DNA of 64,000 bases, from assembly GCF_000300975.2 (NCBI RefSeq), contig NZ_AEEC02000014.1:60541-124540 (forward strand), written 5' to 3'. Every line of letters begins with the position of its first letter. The stretch's first letter is position 1. The notes below the pieces were generated by a model, which saw only the letters and a program-made list of their open reading frames with translations, ran no database searches and was not told the DNA's origin. Positions 17,993 to 27,935 of this stretch are shown here, in pieces. The DNA comes from Herbaspirillum frisingense GSF30 (GTDB lineage Bacteria; Pseudomonadota; Gammaproteobacteria; Burkholderiales; Burkholderiaceae_D). The position numbers and the translations under genes were made by a program.

Positions 17993-18024
17993 AAAGACAA
18001 ACGCCAGCGAAGCAATCGCTGGCG
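17993..18024 (-). terminator. Probable terminator downstream of accA
   Basis: A nine-base-pair perfect stem (CGCCAGCGA at 18002-18010, TCGCTGGCG at 18016-18024) is followed on the minus strand by TTTGTCTTTT. It lies 33 bases after the accA stop and ahead of tilS, so tilS may need read-through or its own promoter. Confidence 0.75.
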
Positions 18025-18056
18025 CCTGAACGTGGGAAGCGGAAACGGTGGGGAAA

Positions 18057-19037
18057 TTATTCCGCCGAATTCAATTCCTTGAACTTGCCGTAGGCCATCA
18101 GCTTTTCGTGACGGGCGGCCAGCAGGTCCTTGGTCTTCATGCCCTGGAACTGGCGCAGCGAATCCGACAGGGCGCGCTTGAGCAGGCCGGCCATCTGCTT
18201 GGGGTCGCGATGGGCGCCGCCCAGCGGTTCGTTGACGATCTTGTCGATCAGGCCGATGGCCTTGAGGCGATGGGCGGTCAGGCCCAGTGCCTCGGCGGCG
18301 TCGGCAGCGCGGTCGGCGGTCTTCCACAGGATGGAAGCGCAGCCTTCCGGCGAGATCACCGAATAGGTCGCATATTGCAGCATCAGCACCTGGTCGCCCA
18401 CGGCGATGGCCAGCGCGCCGCCGGAACCACCTTCACCGATGATGGTGGCGATCAGCGGCACCTTCAGCTCGGCCATCACGTACAGGTTGTGGCCGATGGC
18501 TTCGGACTGGCCGCGCTCTTCGGCATCGATGCCGGGGAAGGCACCGGGGGTATCGACGAAGGTGAAGATGGGCAGGCCGAACTTCTCGGCGACCTTCATC
18601 AGGCGCATGGCCTTGCGATAGCCTTCGGGCTTGGGCATGCCGAAGTTGCGCATGGCGCGTTCCTTGGTGTCGCGCCCCTTCTGGTGGCCGATCACCATGC
18701 AGGCCTGGCCATTGAAACGGGCCAGACCGCCGACGATGGACTGGTCGTCAGCGAAGGTGCGGTCGCCGTGCAGTTCGTGGAAGTCGGTGAAGATTTCGCG
18801 CACGTAGTCCATGGTGTAGGGACGTTGCGGATGGCGCGCGATCTGCGACACCTGCCAGGGGGTCAGCTTGGCGTAGATGTCCTTGGTCAGTTGCTGGCTT
18901 TTCTTGACCAGGCGTTCGATCTCTTCGGAGATGTCGACGGCCGAGTCGTCCTGCACAAAACGCAACTCTTCGATCTTGGCATCCAGCTCGGCGATGGCCT
19001 GCTCGAAGCCCAGAAAAGTCGTTGTCGATTTACTCAT
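18057..19037 (-). CDS. accA: Acetyl-CoA carboxylase carboxyltransferase subunit alpha
   Basis: With AccD it transfers CO2 from biotin to acetyl-CoA, the committed step of fatty-acid synthesis. The product is 326 residues from the ATG at 19037, preceded by AAGGAA. Family text includes [44 protein letters not shown], and the oxyanion-hole segment [11 protein letters not shown]. Length and N-terminal helices ([21 protein letters not shown]) are normal. It lies downstream of cysS and the glycosylase gene on the same strand, after a gap of about 150 bases. Confidence 0.97.
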   Translation of the reverse strand: MSKSTTTFLGFEQAIAELDAKIEELRFVQDDSAVDISEEIERLVKKSQQLTKDIYAKLTPWQVSQIARHPQRPYTMDYVREIFTDFHELHGDRTFADDQSIVGGLARFNGQACMVIGHQKGRDTKERAMRNFGMPKPEGYRKAMRLMKVAEKFGLPIFTFVDTPGAFPGIDAEERGQSEAIGHNLYVMAELKVPLIATIIGEGGSGGALAIAVGDQVLMLQYATYSVISPEGCASILWKTADRAADAAEALGLTAHRLKAIGLIDKIVNEPLGGAHRDPKQMAGLLKRALSDSLRQFQGMKTKDLLAARHEKLMAYGKFKELNSAE

Positions 19038-19184
19038 TGTGTTCCTTTTCAACAAGTCCGATCATCGGCGGGAGGCCGCCCCGGTACGGGTTGCGGCGCG
19101 ATGGTCCCGGATGGATCGGTTTGCCTTAAATCTTGAGAGGAGCGGAGTATACACCAGAGGCCTCCGCGCCCTCTTCCCCTTGGA

Positions 19185-19844
19185 TCAATAATCGGATGGC
19201 AGCGGATCCAGGCTGCGCCACAGATACCAGGTGGCCACGGTGCGCCACGGTTCCCAGTTCGCGGCGACTTCGCGCGCATCGCTGCGCGAGACAGGCTCGC
19301 CCGAGAAATAACTGACGCTGATGCCCTTGAGCAATCCCAGGTCATCCAGCGGCAGCACGTTCGGGCGCAGCAGATTAAATATCAAAAACATCTCGGCTGT
19401 CCAGCGGCCAATCCCGCGGATCTGGATCATCTCGGCAATGACGGCTTCGTCTTCCATCTCCGCCCATTTGTCGGGATGTACCGTCTTGGCCTTGAAGTGG
19501 GCCGCCAGATCGAGAATATATTCGGCCTTGCGCTTGGACAGGCCGCAGGCAGCGAGCGCCTCGGGGCCGGTACGGATCACCTGGCCCGGCGTGCAGCGCG
19601 GGCAGGCTTCCAGGAAGCGCTGCCAGACCGCATTGGCGGCCTTGGTCGAAATCTGCTGGCCGATCACCGAACGTGCCAGCGTGGTGAAGGCGTCGCCCCG
19701 CACTGTCAATTGCAGGTCCCCGAACTGCGGGATGAGCTTGCGCATGATGCGGTCGCGCTTCATCAGCTCGGCCTTGGCCTCTTCCCAGTAGGCCGGGACG
19801 ATCAGGCTGGGATCGAGCTCGCTGGCTTTTCGGTTGGTATTCAA
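19185..19844 (-). CDS. DNA-3-methyladenine glycosylase II-like protein (HhH-GPD)
   Basis: A base-excision repair glycosylase removing alkylated bases, of the AlkA/HhH-GPD superfamily. The 219-residue protein contains the helix-hairpin-helix (MIQIRGIGRWTAEMFL, about residues 138-153) and the catalytic region NVLPLDDLGLLKG, with one Asp of LDD as the expected nucleophile. The start appears to be a TTG one base after the cysS stop codon, with a GGAGAG sequence inside the end of cysS as ribosome-binding site. Tight coupling to cysS is therefore likely. The N-terminal AlkA domain is absent, so it is the short type. Confidence 0.88.
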   Translation of the reverse strand: MNTNRKASELDPSLIVPAYWEEAKAELMKRDRIMRKLIPQFGDLQLTVRGDAFTTLARSVIGQQISTKAANAVWQRFLEACPRCTPGQVIRTGPEALAACGLSKRKAEYILDLAAHFKAKTVHPDKWAEMEDEAVIAEMIQIRGIGRWTAEMFLIFNLLRPNVLPLDDLGLLKGISVSYFSGEPVSRSDAREVAANWEPWRTVATWYLWRSLDPLPSDY

Positions 19845-19845
19845 A

Positions 19846-21237
19846 TCAAGCTCTCCGCCATTCGGTCAGGCCGCCCGGTTTGTCTTCCAGAATGATGCCG
19901 GCGTCGGTCAGCTCGGCACGGATGCGGTCGGCTTCGGCAAAGTTCTTGCCGGCCTTGGCCGCCTTGCGGGCGTCGATCAGGGCTGCGATGGCCGCTTCGT
20001 CCAGGCCACCGGCTGCGCTGACACCGCCCTTGAGGTATTCGCCCGGCGCGCGCTGCAGCAGGCCCAGGATGCTGGCCAGTGCCTTCAACTGGCGCGCCTG
20101 TGCCGGCGAGCGGCTGCGATTGACCTCGTTGGCCAGCTCGAACAGCACCGAGATCGCCACCGGGGTGTTGAAGTCGTCGTTGAGGGCATCGGCGAAGCGC
20201 TGGGCATGGGCTTCGTCGGCGACCAGGCCGCCGGCCTCGGGCGGCACATCCTTCAATGCGGTATACAGACGGGTCAAGGCCTGGCGGGCGTCGTCCAGAT
20301 GCGCATCCGAATAATTGAGCGGGCTGCGATAGTGCGCGCGCAGGATGAAGAAGCGCAGCACTTCCGGGTCGTATTGCTTCAGGACGTCACGGATGGTGAA
20401 GAAATTGCCGAGCGACTTCGACATCTTTTCGTTGTCGATGCGCACGAAGCCGTTGTGCATCCAGTAATTGACGAAGGTGTGCTGGTGCGCGCCTTCGGAC
20501 TGGGCGATTTCATTTTCGTGGTGGGGGAACTGCAGGTCCTGGCCGCCACCGTGGATGTCGAAATGGTCGCCCAGCAGGTCGCTGGACATGGCCGAGCACT
20601 CGATGTGCCAGCCCGGACGGCCACAGCCCCAGGGCGAATCCCACTTGGCCTCGTCGGGCTCGGTCGGCTTGGCCGCCTTCCAGAGCACGAAGTCCAGCGG
20701 GTCGCGCTTGCCGGTGTTGACATCGACGCGCTCGCCGGCGCGCAGATCGTCCAGCGACTTGCCGGAGAGCTTGCCGTAGCCGGGGAAGTCGCGCACCGAG
20801 TAATTGACGTCACCATCGCTGGCCTTGTAGGCCAGGCCGTTCTTTTCCAGCTTGCCGATCAGGTCCAGCATCTGCGGCACGTACTGGGTGGCGCGCGGCT
20901 CGTGATCGGGGCGCTGCACGCCCAGGGCGCTGGCATCCTCGTTCATGGCGTCGATGAAGCGATGGGTCAGCTGGCTGATGGTTTCGCCGTTCTCCAGGGC
21001 GCGCTTGATGATCTTGTCATCGATGTCGGTGATATTGCGCACATAGGTCACGTCGTAACCGGAGGCGCGCAGCCAGCGCTGCACCATGTCGAACACCACC
21101 AGCACCCGTGCATGGCCGATATGGCAATAGTCATAGACGGTCATGCCGCACACGTACAAGCGCACCTTGCCGGGTTCGATCGGGGAAAAGGTCTGCTTAT
21201 CACGCGCTAGCGTGTTGTAAATCTTGAGCTCGCTCAT
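19846..21237 (-). CDS. cysS: Cysteinyl-tRNA synthetase
   Basis: Charges tRNA-Cys. The 463-residue class I synthetase has the HIGH motif in [11 protein letters not shown] (about residues 36-46), zinc-ligand cysteines (C29 in VCGMTVYD and a later CSAMSS with HHENE), and KMSKSLGNF (about 270). The ATG at 21237 gives the usual start [17 protein letters not shown]. The downstream glycosylase gene follows after one base. The gene diverges from the TPR protein at 21469. Confidence 0.97.
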   Translation of the reverse strand: MSELKIYNTLARDKQTFSPIEPGKVRLYVCGMTVYDYCHIGHARVLVVFDMVQRWLRASGYDVTYVRNITDIDDKIIKRALENGETISQLTHRFIDAMNEDASALGVQRPDHEPRATQYVPQMLDLIGKLEKNGLAYKASDGDVNYSVRDFPGYGKLSGKSLDDLRAGERVDVNTGKRDPLDFVLWKAAKPTEPDEAKWDSPWGCGRPGWHIECSAMSSDLLGDHFDIHGGGQDLQFPHHENEIAQSEGAHQHTFVNYWMHNGFVRIDNEKMSKSLGNFFTIRDVLKQYDPEVLRFFILRAHYRSPLNYSDAHLDDARQALTRLYTALKDVPPEAGGLVADEAHAQRFADALNDDFNTPVAISVLFELANEVNRSRSPAQARQLKALASILGLLQRAPGEYLKGGVSAAGGLDEAAIAALIDARKAAKAGKNFAEADRIRAELTDAGIILEDKPGGLTEWRRA

Positions 21238-21468
21238 GGGATGGGAATTCTTGGGTTGGCGTGACCGCTGGGGGCGCCGGGTTCATGCGATTGCGTGGGG
21301 CCGCGCCGGAAAGCCTCCTGGCGCTGGCATGCCCCTGCCTGGGATCATTGTTCTAACAGCAGTTGCAACATGAACGGGTCACGGTAGCCAAACCTCTTTT
21401 TGTCTTACTTGTTTGTTATAAAATGCCAGCTTTCTTCGAATTTCTTCGAGTATAGCATCGATAAAACC

Positions 21469-22980
21469 ATGGCCCCAGAATCACAAGAACAGACATCCAT
21501 TCATGGTTTGCGCGGTTTGATCAGCAAGACTGCCCACAAGACAGCAGTGTTGTCCAGCCTGGTGGCCGCCCTGTTCGGGGTGCCTGCCGGCCTCGCGCAT
21601 GCCAGTGAAATGTCTGACATCAACAAGCTGATGCGGGCAGGACAGTATGCCGAAGCACTGACCAAGACCGATGCCGTACTGGCGAAACACCCGCGCGATG
21701 CGCAACTGCGTTTCACGAAGGGGCTGATCTTAGCAGAACAAAGCCGTTCTGCCGAGGCCATCGCGGTGTTCAGCAAGCTCACCGAGGATTTCCCCGACCT
21801 GCCCGAGCCTTACAACAACCTGGCTGTCCTGTACGCGGCTGACGGCCAGTACGACAAGGCCCGTGCGGCGCTGGACATGGCCATGCGCACCAACCCGACC
21901 TATGCCACGGCGCTGGAAAACCTGGGCGACGTCTATGCCAAGCTGGCCAGCCAGGCCTATGACAAGGCGCTGCAGATCGACCCGGGCGCCAACGTGCCGC
22001 AACCCAAGCTGACCCTGCTGCGCTCCCTGAACGGCAATACCACCGGCGGCACCGTGCCGCGCCTGGCCTCGGCGGCCAGCGCCCAGCGCGATGCCAAGGC
22101 CAAGGCCGACGCCAGCGCCGCCGAACAGCAGCAGCGCGCCAAGGCCCTGGCGGTAGAAAAAGCGGCCCAGCAGGCGGCCGCCGACAAGGCCGAAGCGGAA
22201 AAGACCGCCATTGCCAAGGCCACCGCCGACAAGGAAAAGGCGCAGGCCGACAAGGCCGCAGCGGACAAGGCTGCTGCCGACAAGGCCGCTTCGGATAAGG
22301 CAGCGGCGGAAAAGGCTGCCGCTGACAAGGCCGCGGCAGACAAGGCGCGCACCGACAAGGCGCGTACCGAGCAACTGGCCGCCGAGCAGGCCCGTGCGCA
22401 AAAGGCCGCTGCCGACAAGGCTGCCGCCGAGCAGAAGCAGGCCGAACTGCTGGCCCAGAAGGAAAAGGACAAGGCCGACAAGCTGGCCAAGGAACAGGCC
22501 GCCCGCGCCGAGAAGGAAAAAGCCGCCCAGGCAGCCGCCGAGAAGGCGCGTGCCGACAAGCTGGCCGCCGCCGAGAAGGCCAAGGCCGACAAGGCCCGCG
22601 CCGACAAGGACAAGGCCAAGGCGGAAGCCAGCGCCGAACAGGAAAAGTCCGCGGTACTGGCGGCCCTCAACGGCTGGGCCAAATCCTGGAGCGACAAGGA
22701 TGTGCGCGGCTACCTGGGCCACTACGCCAGCGACTTCGACACCCCCAAGGGCGCATCCCGCAAGGAATGGGCCGAAGAACGCCGCGCCCGCATCGAGGAC
22801 AAGGGTCGCATCAGCGTCAAGGTCAGCAATGCCACGGTCAGCATCAGCGGCAACACCGCCACCGTGCGCTATCGCCAGATATATAATTCGGATCGGCTGA
22901 CGGTGGACAGCCGCAAGACCCTGATATTCGTCAAACAGGGCAATCGATGGCTGATCAAACAGGAACGATCGGGAGGGTAA
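21469..22980 (+). CDS. Secreted TPR protein with Ala/Lys-rich helix and NTF2-like C-terminal domain
   Basis: A 503-residue envelope protein of no named family. A cytoplasmic leader and hydrophobic signal (about residues 24-46: AVLSSLVAALFGVPAGLAHA) are followed by TPR repeats (about 47-165). Then comes a TolA-like helix of AADKAAADKAA-type repeats (about 205-400), probably a long rigid spacer, and a C-terminal NTF2-like domain (about 405-500: LNGWAKSWSDKDVRGYLGHY, ending WLIKQERSGG). A related C-terminal domain ends the next gene, an L,D-transpeptidase, three bases downstream. ATG at 21469 chosen; the frame is open to 21400 without support. The two products may act together at the cell wall (inference). 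Confidence 0.8.
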   Translation: MAPESQEQTSIHGLRGLISKTAHKTAVLSSLVAALFGVPAGLAHASEMSDINKLMRAGQYAEALTKTDAVLAKHPRDAQLRFTKGLILAEQSRSAEAIAVFSKLTEDFPDLPEPYNNLAVLYAADGQYDKARAALDMAMRTNPTYATALENLGDVYAKLASQAYDKALQIDPGANVPQPKLTLLRSLNGNTTGGTVPRLASAASAQRDAKAKADASAAEQQQRAKALAVEKAAQQAAADKAEAEKTAIAKATADKEKAQADKAAADKAAADKAASDKAAAEKAAADKAAADKARTDKARTEQLAAEQARAQKAAADKAAAEQKQAELLAQKEKDKADKLAKEQAARAEKEKAAQAAAEKARADKLAAAEKAKADKARADKDKAKAEASAEQEKSAVLAALNGWAKSWSDKDVRGYLGHYASDFDTPKGASRKEWAEERRARIEDKGRISVKVSNATVSISGNTATVRYRQIYNSDRLTVDSRKTLIFVKQGNRWLIKQERSGG

Positions 22981-22983
22981 TTG

Positions 22984-24234
22984 GTGGCTAGCGCTTTGCA
23001 AGGGCGTTCCATGCGCATGCTGGGACGCCTGCTGATGTTGTGTCTGGCAGCTCTGCCTTCGATGGGCAGCGTGGCCTCTTCTTCTTCCATTCCGCCGCAG
23101 AGCAGTCCGGCCGGCGCGGCCGAGGCCAAGCCTGACCCGGAGGCCTTGCTGATCGATATCTACAAGGACCTTGGCGCCAATCGCCTGCGCGAAGCCCAGG
23201 TCAAGGCCGACGCCCTGGTGGCGGCCTACCCCACTTTCCGCCTGGGCCATCTGGTACGGGGCGACCTGCTGCTGATGCATGCGCGACCGGTACGCAACTT
23301 CGGCGCCATGGCTGACGGCCCGGCCGACAAGCTCAAGGAACTGCGCGACGAGGCCATGGTGCGCATCCGCTCGCTGCAGGAAAAGCCGGATCCACACCTC
23401 ATTCCCAAGGCCGTGCTGCAGGTCGGCGACGACCAGAAGAACGTGCTGGTGGTCGACACCACCCGCTCGCGCCTGTACGTCTATGAGAACCAGGGTGGCG
23501 AGCTGAAGTACCTGACCGACTACTACGTCTCGCAGGGTCGTTTCGGCGCCAACAAGAGCAAATCCGGCGACCAGCGCACCCCCATCGGCGTGTACTACGT
23601 CAACAACCGTATCCCCGGCCCCAAGCTGCCCGATTTCTATGGCACTGGTGCCCTGCCCCTGTCCTACCCCAACGAATGGGATAAGCGCAATGGCCGCAGT
23701 GGCTATGGCATCTGGCTGCACGGCACGCCCTCGGACAATTTCAGCCGCCCGCCGCTGTCCTCCGACGGCTGCGTGGTGCTGGCCAATCCCGACCTGCAGA
23801 GCCTGTATTCCACGGCCGAGGTCGGCCGGACGGTGGTGGTGATCAGCCAGCACGTGCAGTTCGTGGACAAGAGCGAATGGGCCAGGCAGCGTGACGCCGC
23901 CAGCGCCATGCTGGAAGACTGGGGCCAATCGCTGGAAAACGCCGATGCCGACAAGGTCCTGTCGTACTATTCCCCCGAATTCCGCTCGGCCCAGGGCGAA
24001 AACCTGAGCACCTGGTTCGGCCGCCAGCAGAAGAGCCTGAACGGCGCGCGCTATACCAGTGTCAAACTGCGCGATGTCAGCCTGTTCCGCTATCCCGGCA
24101 CACCGGAAGACATGATCGTCAGCACCTTCACCCAGGAGAGTGCCGTCGGCAAGAGCAAGAACGCGATCCGCAAGCGCCAGTACTGGGTGCGTGAAGGATC
24201 GCAATGGAAAATCATTTACGAAGGCAACGCATGA
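22984..24234 (+). CDS. L,D-transpeptidase / L,D-carboxypeptidase, Csd6-like
   Basis: A periplasmic YkuD-domain enzyme acting on peptidoglycan stem peptides. After a signal peptide and a helical N-terminal region lies the YkuD domain (about residues 150-285). Its catalytic motif is HGTPSDNF...[10 protein letters not shown], with H246 and C263 counted from 22984. A C-terminal NTF2-like domain (about 300-416, ending WKIIYEGNA) gives the same three-part layout as Helicobacter Csd6. The start is ambiguous: GTG 22984 has GGGAGGG 6 bases upstream, TTG 22981 abuts the previous stop, and ATG 23011 is also plausible. The stop overlaps ppiA (ATGA). Confidence 0.88.
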   Translation: MASALQGRSMRMLGRLLMLCLAALPSMGSVASSSSIPPQSSPAGAAEAKPDPEALLIDIYKDLGANRLREAQVKADALVAAYPTFRLGHLVRGDLLLMHARPVRNFGAMADGPADKLKELRDEAMVRIRSLQEKPDPHLIPKAVLQVGDDQKNVLVVDTTRSRLYVYENQGGELKYLTDYYVSQGRFGANKSKSGDQRTPIGVYYVNNRIPGPKLPDFYGTGALPLSYPNEWDKRNGRSGYGIWLHGTPSDNFSRPPLSSDGCVVLANPDLQSLYSTAEVGRTVVVISQHVQFVDKSEWARQRDAASAMLEDWGQSLENADADKVLSYYSPEFRSAQGENLSTWFGRQQKSLNGARYTSVKLRDVSLFRYPGTPEDMIVSTFTQESAVGKSKNAIRKRQYWVREGSQWKIIYEGNA

Positions 24235-24800
24235 TCATTTCTCGTCGTCACCTGCTGCGCATGGCAGCAGCCCTGTCCCTGTCGGCTACGCTGGCCTCCC
24301 CCGTGCTGGCCGCTGACGCGCCCCGCGTGCTGCTGAAAACCAGCATGGGCGACATCACCGTCGAGCTGAACCCGGAAAAAGCCCCGGTCTCGGTCGACAA
24401 CTTCCTGAAGTACGTCAAGAAGGGCCAGTACAACGGCACGGTGTTTCACCGCGTCATCAACGGCTTCATGATCCAGGGCGGCGGCATGGACCAGAACCTG
24501 CGCGAAAAGCCCACCGATGCCCCCATCAAGAACGAGGCCAATAACGGTTTGAAGAACGAGGTTTATACTATCGCCATGGCGCGCACCTCGGCACCGCACT
24601 CGGCCACCGCGCAATTCTTCATCAACGTCGCCAACAACCGCTTCCTGGACTATCCGGGCCAGGATGGTTGGGGTTATGCGGTGTTCGGCAAGGTGATCGC
24701 CGGCACCGACGTGGTCGACAAGATCAAGCAGGTGCGCACCGGCGGCGGTGATGTCCCGACCACTCCGGTGGTGATCGAATCGGCCAGCATCGTCAAGTAG
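24231..24800 (+). CDS. ppiA: Periplasmic peptidyl-prolyl cis-trans isomerase (cyclophilin)
   Basis: Cyclophilin-type proline isomerase assisting folding in the periplasm. The 189-residue product has a signal peptide (residues 1-23, cleavage after SPVLA). The cyclophilin core follows, with active-site text [33 protein letters not shown] and the late [10 protein letters not shown]. The ATG overlaps the stop of the L,D-transpeptidase gene by four bases, so it is coupled to the cell-wall pair upstream. A terminator separates it from its cytoplasmic paralogue ppiB. Confidence 0.94.
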   Translation: MIISRRHLLRMAAALSLSATLASPVLAADAPRVLLKTSMGDITVELNPEKAPVSVDNFLKYVKKGQYNGTVFHRVINGFMIQGGGMDQNLREKPTDAPIKNEANNGLKNEVYTIAMARTSAPHSATAQFFINVANNRFLDYPGQDGWGYAVFGKVIAGTDVVDKIKQVRTGGGDVPTTPVVIESASIVK

Positions 24801-24822
24801 GTCTGAACCGCACCGGCATGCC

Positions 24823-24855
24823 AGGCGGGCCAGCGTTGCCCGCCTCGTTTTTTTA
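24823..24855 (+). terminator. Terminator between ppiA and ppiB
   Basis: AGGCGGGC (24823-24830) pairs with GCCCGCCT (24838-24845) across a 7-base loop and is followed by CGTTTTTTTATTTT. Classic intrinsic terminator. Confidence 0.9.
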
Positions 24856-24882
24856 TTTTCACCCTCAAGCAAAGGATTCAAC

Positions 24883-25371
24883 ATGGCAGTTCTGCTCACC
24901 ACCAACCACGGCAACATCCGAATCGAACTGGACGCGGAAAAAGCGCCGAAGACCGTTGAAAACTTCCTGGCTTATGTCAATGCAGGTCACTACAACGGCA
25001 CCATCTTCCACCGCGTCATCGACGGTTTCATGATCCAGGGCGGCGGCTTCGAACCCGGCATGAAGCAGAAGGAAACCAAAGAACCCATCGAGAACGAAGC
25101 CAAGAATGGCCTCAAGAACGAGCCCTACACCCTGGCCATGGCCCGCACCGCCGCCCCGCACTCGGCCTCGGCGCAGTTCTTCATCAACGTCAAGAACAAC
25201 AGCTTCCTGGATTTCCCGGGCCAGGACGGTTGGGGCTACTGCGTCTTCGGCAAGGTCGTCGAAGGCACTGAAGTGGTCGACAAGATCAAGGGCGTCAAGA
25301 CCACCCGCTCCGGCATGTTCGCCGACGTCCCGGCGGAAGACGTGGTGATCGAGAAGGCCGAAGTGGTCTGA
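24883..25371 (+). CDS. ppiB: Cytoplasmic peptidyl-prolyl cis-trans isomerase B
   Basis: A cytoplasmic cyclophilin of 162 residues, without a signal peptide. It carries [33 protein letters not shown] and [10 protein letters not shown], and is closely similar to the preceding periplasmic copy. The tandem ppiA-ppiB pair therefore looks like a duplication followed by gain or loss of a signal peptide. AAAGGA precedes the ATG. lpxH follows 23 bases later, as ppiB-lpxH do in enterobacteria. Confidence 0.95.
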   Translation: MAVLLTTNHGNIRIELDAEKAPKTVENFLAYVNAGHYNGTIFHRVIDGFMIQGGGFEPGMKQKETKEPIENEAKNGLKNEPYTLAMARTAAPHSASAQFFINVKNNSFLDFPGQDGWGYCVFGKVVEGTEVVDKIKGVKTTRSGMFADVPAEDVVIEKAEVV

Positions 25372-25394
25372 GCCAGACCCTCTTCACCCCGACC

Positions 25395-26186
25395 ATGACT
25401 GATTTCCAGTTCATGCAAAAAGCGCAACCGACGGTTGCGCTTTTTGTTTCCGACCTCCATCTGCAAGCTTCCCTGCCGCGTACCACGGCGGCCTTCCTGT
25501 CCTTCCTGCATCACCAGGCGACGCGCACGCAGCAGCTCTACCTGCTGGGCGACATCTTCGAGTACTGGGCCGGCGACGATGACCTGGTCACGCCCTACAA
25601 CCGGCAGATCGCCGATGCCCTCAAGGCCGTGCAGGCGCAAGGCGTGCAACTGTTCTGGATGGCGGGCAACCGTGATTTCCTGGTGGGCCAGGGCTTTGCG
25701 GAAGCCGCCGGACTGACGCTGCTGGAAGACCCGACGGTCATCACCCTGGCCGGTCGCCGCCTGGCGCTGGCGCACGGCGACGCCCAGTGTACGGACGACC
25801 TGGCCTACATGGCCTTTCGGGCCCAGGTGCGTCAGCCGGCCTACCAGCAGCAATTCCTGGCGATGCCGCTGGCGCAGCGCAAGGCCATCATCGAAGGCAT
25901 CCGCAAGAACAGCCAGGACGCCAACCAGAGCAAGGAAATGGCCATCATGGATGTGAATGCCGATGCCATCGCCGCGCTCTTCGCGCAGACCGGCAGCGAC
26001 GTGCTCATCCACGGCCACACCCACCGCCCTGCCCTGCATCGCCTGGAGGACGGTGAGGCCCCCAGGCTGCGCTACGTCCTGCCGGACTGGGAATACGACG
26101 TCGAGACGCCGCGCGGTGGCTGGATCAGCCTGAGCGCCGACGGCGTGCTGCACCGGCATGATGCCCAGGGCGACGAGATCGCCTGA
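25395..26186 (+). CDS. lpxH: UDP-2,3-diacylglucosamine diphosphatase LpxH
   Basis: Hydrolyses UDP-2,3-diacylglucosamine to lipid X in lipid A synthesis; essential in most Gram-negatives. The 263-residue calcineurin-like phosphoesterase has all metal motifs: SDLHL (about residues 19-23), LLGDIFEYW, GNRDFLVG, LAHGDAQC and HGHTHRP. The start is either ATG 25395 or ATG 25413; neither has a good ribosome-binding site. A perfect 14-bp hairpin with a T-run spans codons 8-18 (25416-25446), so the 5' coding end doubles as a terminator-like structure. No in-frame start exists between the hairpin and SDLHL. Confidence 0.94.
   Translation: MTDFQFMQKAQPTVALFVSDLHLQASLPRTTAAFLSFLHHQATRTQQLYLLGDIFEYWAGDDDLVTPYNRQIADALKAVQAQGVQLFWMAGNRDFLVGQGFAEAAGLTLLEDPTVITLAGRRLALAHGDAQCTDDLAYMAFRAQVRQPAYQQQFLAMPLAQRKAIIEGIRKNSQDANQSKEMAIMDVNADAIAALFAQTGSDVLIHGHTHRPALHRLEDGEAPRLRYVLPDWEYDVETPRGGWISLSADGVLHRHDAQGDEIA
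25416..25449 (+). terminator. Terminator-like hairpin inside the 5' end of lpxH
   Basis: CAAAAAGCGCAACC (25416-25429) pairs perfectly with GGTTGCGCTTTTTG (25433-25446) across a 3-base loop, and the T-rich run TTTTTGTTT follows. It is 45 bases after the ppiB stop, as expected for the ppiB terminator, but lies within the lpxH coding sequence. Confidence 0.8.
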
Positions 26187-26254
26187 ATCACCGCTCCCCT
26201 GCCCAGCCTCCCACCGCAGCCGGCATGATCCCGGCTGCGGACTGCGACTTCGAT

Positions 26255-27007
26255 TCAATCCACCAACCGGTTCAACTGGGCGGCGTCGAAGTGCGTTGTT
26301 TCTTCCAGTCGTCGACACCCTATCCCCGCACTCTTCAAGGCGGCCAGCACCACCTCGAGCTGCTGCTCCTGCGCCGCCACCTGGTTGATCAGGCCATGCA
26401 GCGCCTTGGAGAGCGGGTCGTCGCCATTGGGCATGACGCCATAGGCCGCAAACAGCCGGGCTGTCGCCTGGTCGCGTTCGACCGGCCCTGGATTACGCTC
26501 AACGATGCGCGCCGGGTTGCCGACCGCCGTAGCGCCGGCCGGTACTTCCTTGGTCACCACCGCATTGGAGCCGACCTTGGCGCCGTCGCCCACCGTAAAT
26601 CCGCCCAGGACCTTGGCGCCGGCACCGATGATGACGCCGCGTCCCAGGGTGGGATGGCGCTTGGCGCCCTTGGACAGCGAGGTACCGCCCAGGGTCACGC
26701 CCTGGTAGATGGTGGAATCGTCACCGACCACAGCGGTCTCGCCGATGACCACGCCCATGCCGTGGTCGATGAAGACACGGCGACCGATGGTGGCGCCGGG
26801 ATGGATCTCGATACCGGTCAGCGTGCGCCCCAGTTGCGAGATGAAGCGTCCCAGCCACTTCAGGTCGGCATGCCAGCAGGCCTTGGCCCAGCGGTGCAGG
26901 ATCACCGCATGCAGGCCGGGATAACAGGTCAGCACCTCCCAGCTATTGCGCGCGGCGGGGTCGCGCTCACGGATGCTGGCGATGTCTTCTCTGAGTCGGC
27001 TGAACAT
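26255..27007 (-). CDS. cysE: Serine O-acetyltransferase
   Basis: Makes O-acetylserine for cysteine synthesis. The 250-residue product begins [21 protein letters not shown]. It has an N-terminal helical domain and a left-handed beta-helix of hexapeptide repeats, including [20 protein letters not shown] and [13 protein letters not shown]. The ATG at 27007 matches the usual N-terminus; the frame is open to 27091 without support. The C-terminal extension (about residues 170-250) is longer than the minimal catalytic core. A rlmB terminator lies just upstream, so cysE needs its own promoter or read-through. Confidence 0.94.
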   Translation of the reverse strand: MFSRLREDIASIRERDPAARNSWEVLTCYPGLHAVILHRWAKACWHADLKWLGRFISQLGRTLTGIEIHPGATIGRRVFIDHGMGVVIGETAVVGDDSTIYQGVTLGGTSLSKGAKRHPTLGRGVIIGAGAKVLGGFTVGDGAKVGSNAVVTKEVPAGATAVGNPARIVERNPGPVERDQATARLFAAYGVMPNGDDPLSKALHGLINQVAAQEQQLEVVLAALKSAGIGCRRLEETTHFDAAQLNRLVD

Positions 27008-27050
27008 GGTGGTTTCCTGAAACGTTGAACGAACTGCGGGGTGGAACGAC

Positions 27051-27083
27051 AAAAAAAAATCGCCGGACGCAAAGTCCGGCGAT
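27051..27083 (-). terminator. Terminator of rlmB
   Basis: ATCGCCGGAC (27059-27068) and GTCCGGCGAT (27074-27083) form a 10-bp perfect stem. Read on the minus strand it is followed by a run of eight T's. It is 25 bases after the rlmB stop codon. Confidence 0.92.
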
Positions 27084-27107
27084 GTTGTCATGCGGGGATG
27101 ACCGGAC

Positions 27108-27845
27108 TTACCTGGGCAAGCGCTGACGTCGCGCCTCGTACAGACACACGCCCGATGCCACCGACACGTTCAGGCTCTCGACCGAACCGAACATGGGGAT
27201 GTTGACCAGCACGTCGCAGGTCTCGCGGGTCAGGCGACGCATGCCCTCGCCTTCGGAACCCATGACCAGCGCGGTGGGGCCGGTGAAGTCGCCCTCGTAG
27301 AGGCCCTTCTCGGCGTCGTCCGTGGTGCCGATGATCCAGACGCCGCGCTCCTTCAAGTCGCGCATGGTGCGCGCCAGGTTGGTGACGGTGATGTAGGGCA
27401 CGGTATCGGAGGCGCCACTGGAGACCTTCATGGCCGTGGCGTTGAGGCCCACGGCACGATCCTTGGGGGCGATCACGGCGTGCGCGCCGGCACCGTCGGC
27501 CACGCGCAGGCAGGCACCCAGGTTGTGCGGATCGGTGATGCCGTCCAGGATCAGCAGCAGCGGCGGACCGACCACGGCGTCCAGCAGTTCATCCAGGGTG
27601 CGCGCCAGCGACAGTGTGGCAGCCTTGGCGACCACGCCCTGGTGACGGCGCGTACCGACCATGGCCGACAGACGCTGGTCGTCGGCCTGGATGATGCGCA
27701 CATTGGCTTCCTTGGCGGCATGTAGCATGTCCAGCATGCGGCGGTCGCGGCGCTCGGCATCCACGTAGATCTCGTCCACCGAGGAAGCCTCGTGGCGGAT
27801 GCGGGAGGTCACGGCATGGAAGCCGAAAATCATTTTGCTCTTCAT
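27108..27845 (-). CDS. rlmB: 23S rRNA (guanosine-2251-2'-O)-methyltransferase RlmB
   Basis: A SpoU/TrmH-family methyltransferase acting on G2251 of 23S rRNA. The 245-residue product has an N-terminal substrate-binding domain ([16 protein letters not shown]) and a SPOUT domain with the three SpoU motifs: [39 protein letters not shown], and [22 protein letters not shown]. The ATG at 27845 is standard. It lies about 90 bases downstream of rnr on the same strand, an RNA-maturation pairing also seen in other proteobacteria. Confidence 0.96.
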   Translation of the reverse strand: MKSKMIFGFHAVTSRIRHEASSVDEIYVDAERRDRRMLDMLHAAKEANVRIIQADDQRLSAMVGTRRHQGVVAKAATLSLARTLDELLDAVVGPPLLLILDGITDPHNLGACLRVADGAGAHAVIAPKDRAVGLNATAMKVSSGASDTVPYITVTNLARTMRDLKERGVWIIGTTDDAEKGLYEGDFTGPTALVMGSEGEGMRRLTRETCDVLVNIPMFGSVESLNVSVASGVCLYEARRQRLPR

Positions 27846-27935
27846 AAATCCTGCTTGTGTCTTTCGTCTTGCGGTCAAATCATTCCATCAAACCCGGTCG
27901 CAGGCTGCCTGGGCAGCTGGCGGCCGGGGACATGC

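Noticed and set aside
21730..24204. Open frame of 824 codons antisense to the TPR and transpeptidase genes
   Set aside because: The opposite strand encodes two well-supported proteins with domains and catalytic motifs; the antisense text is repetitive Gly/Leu.
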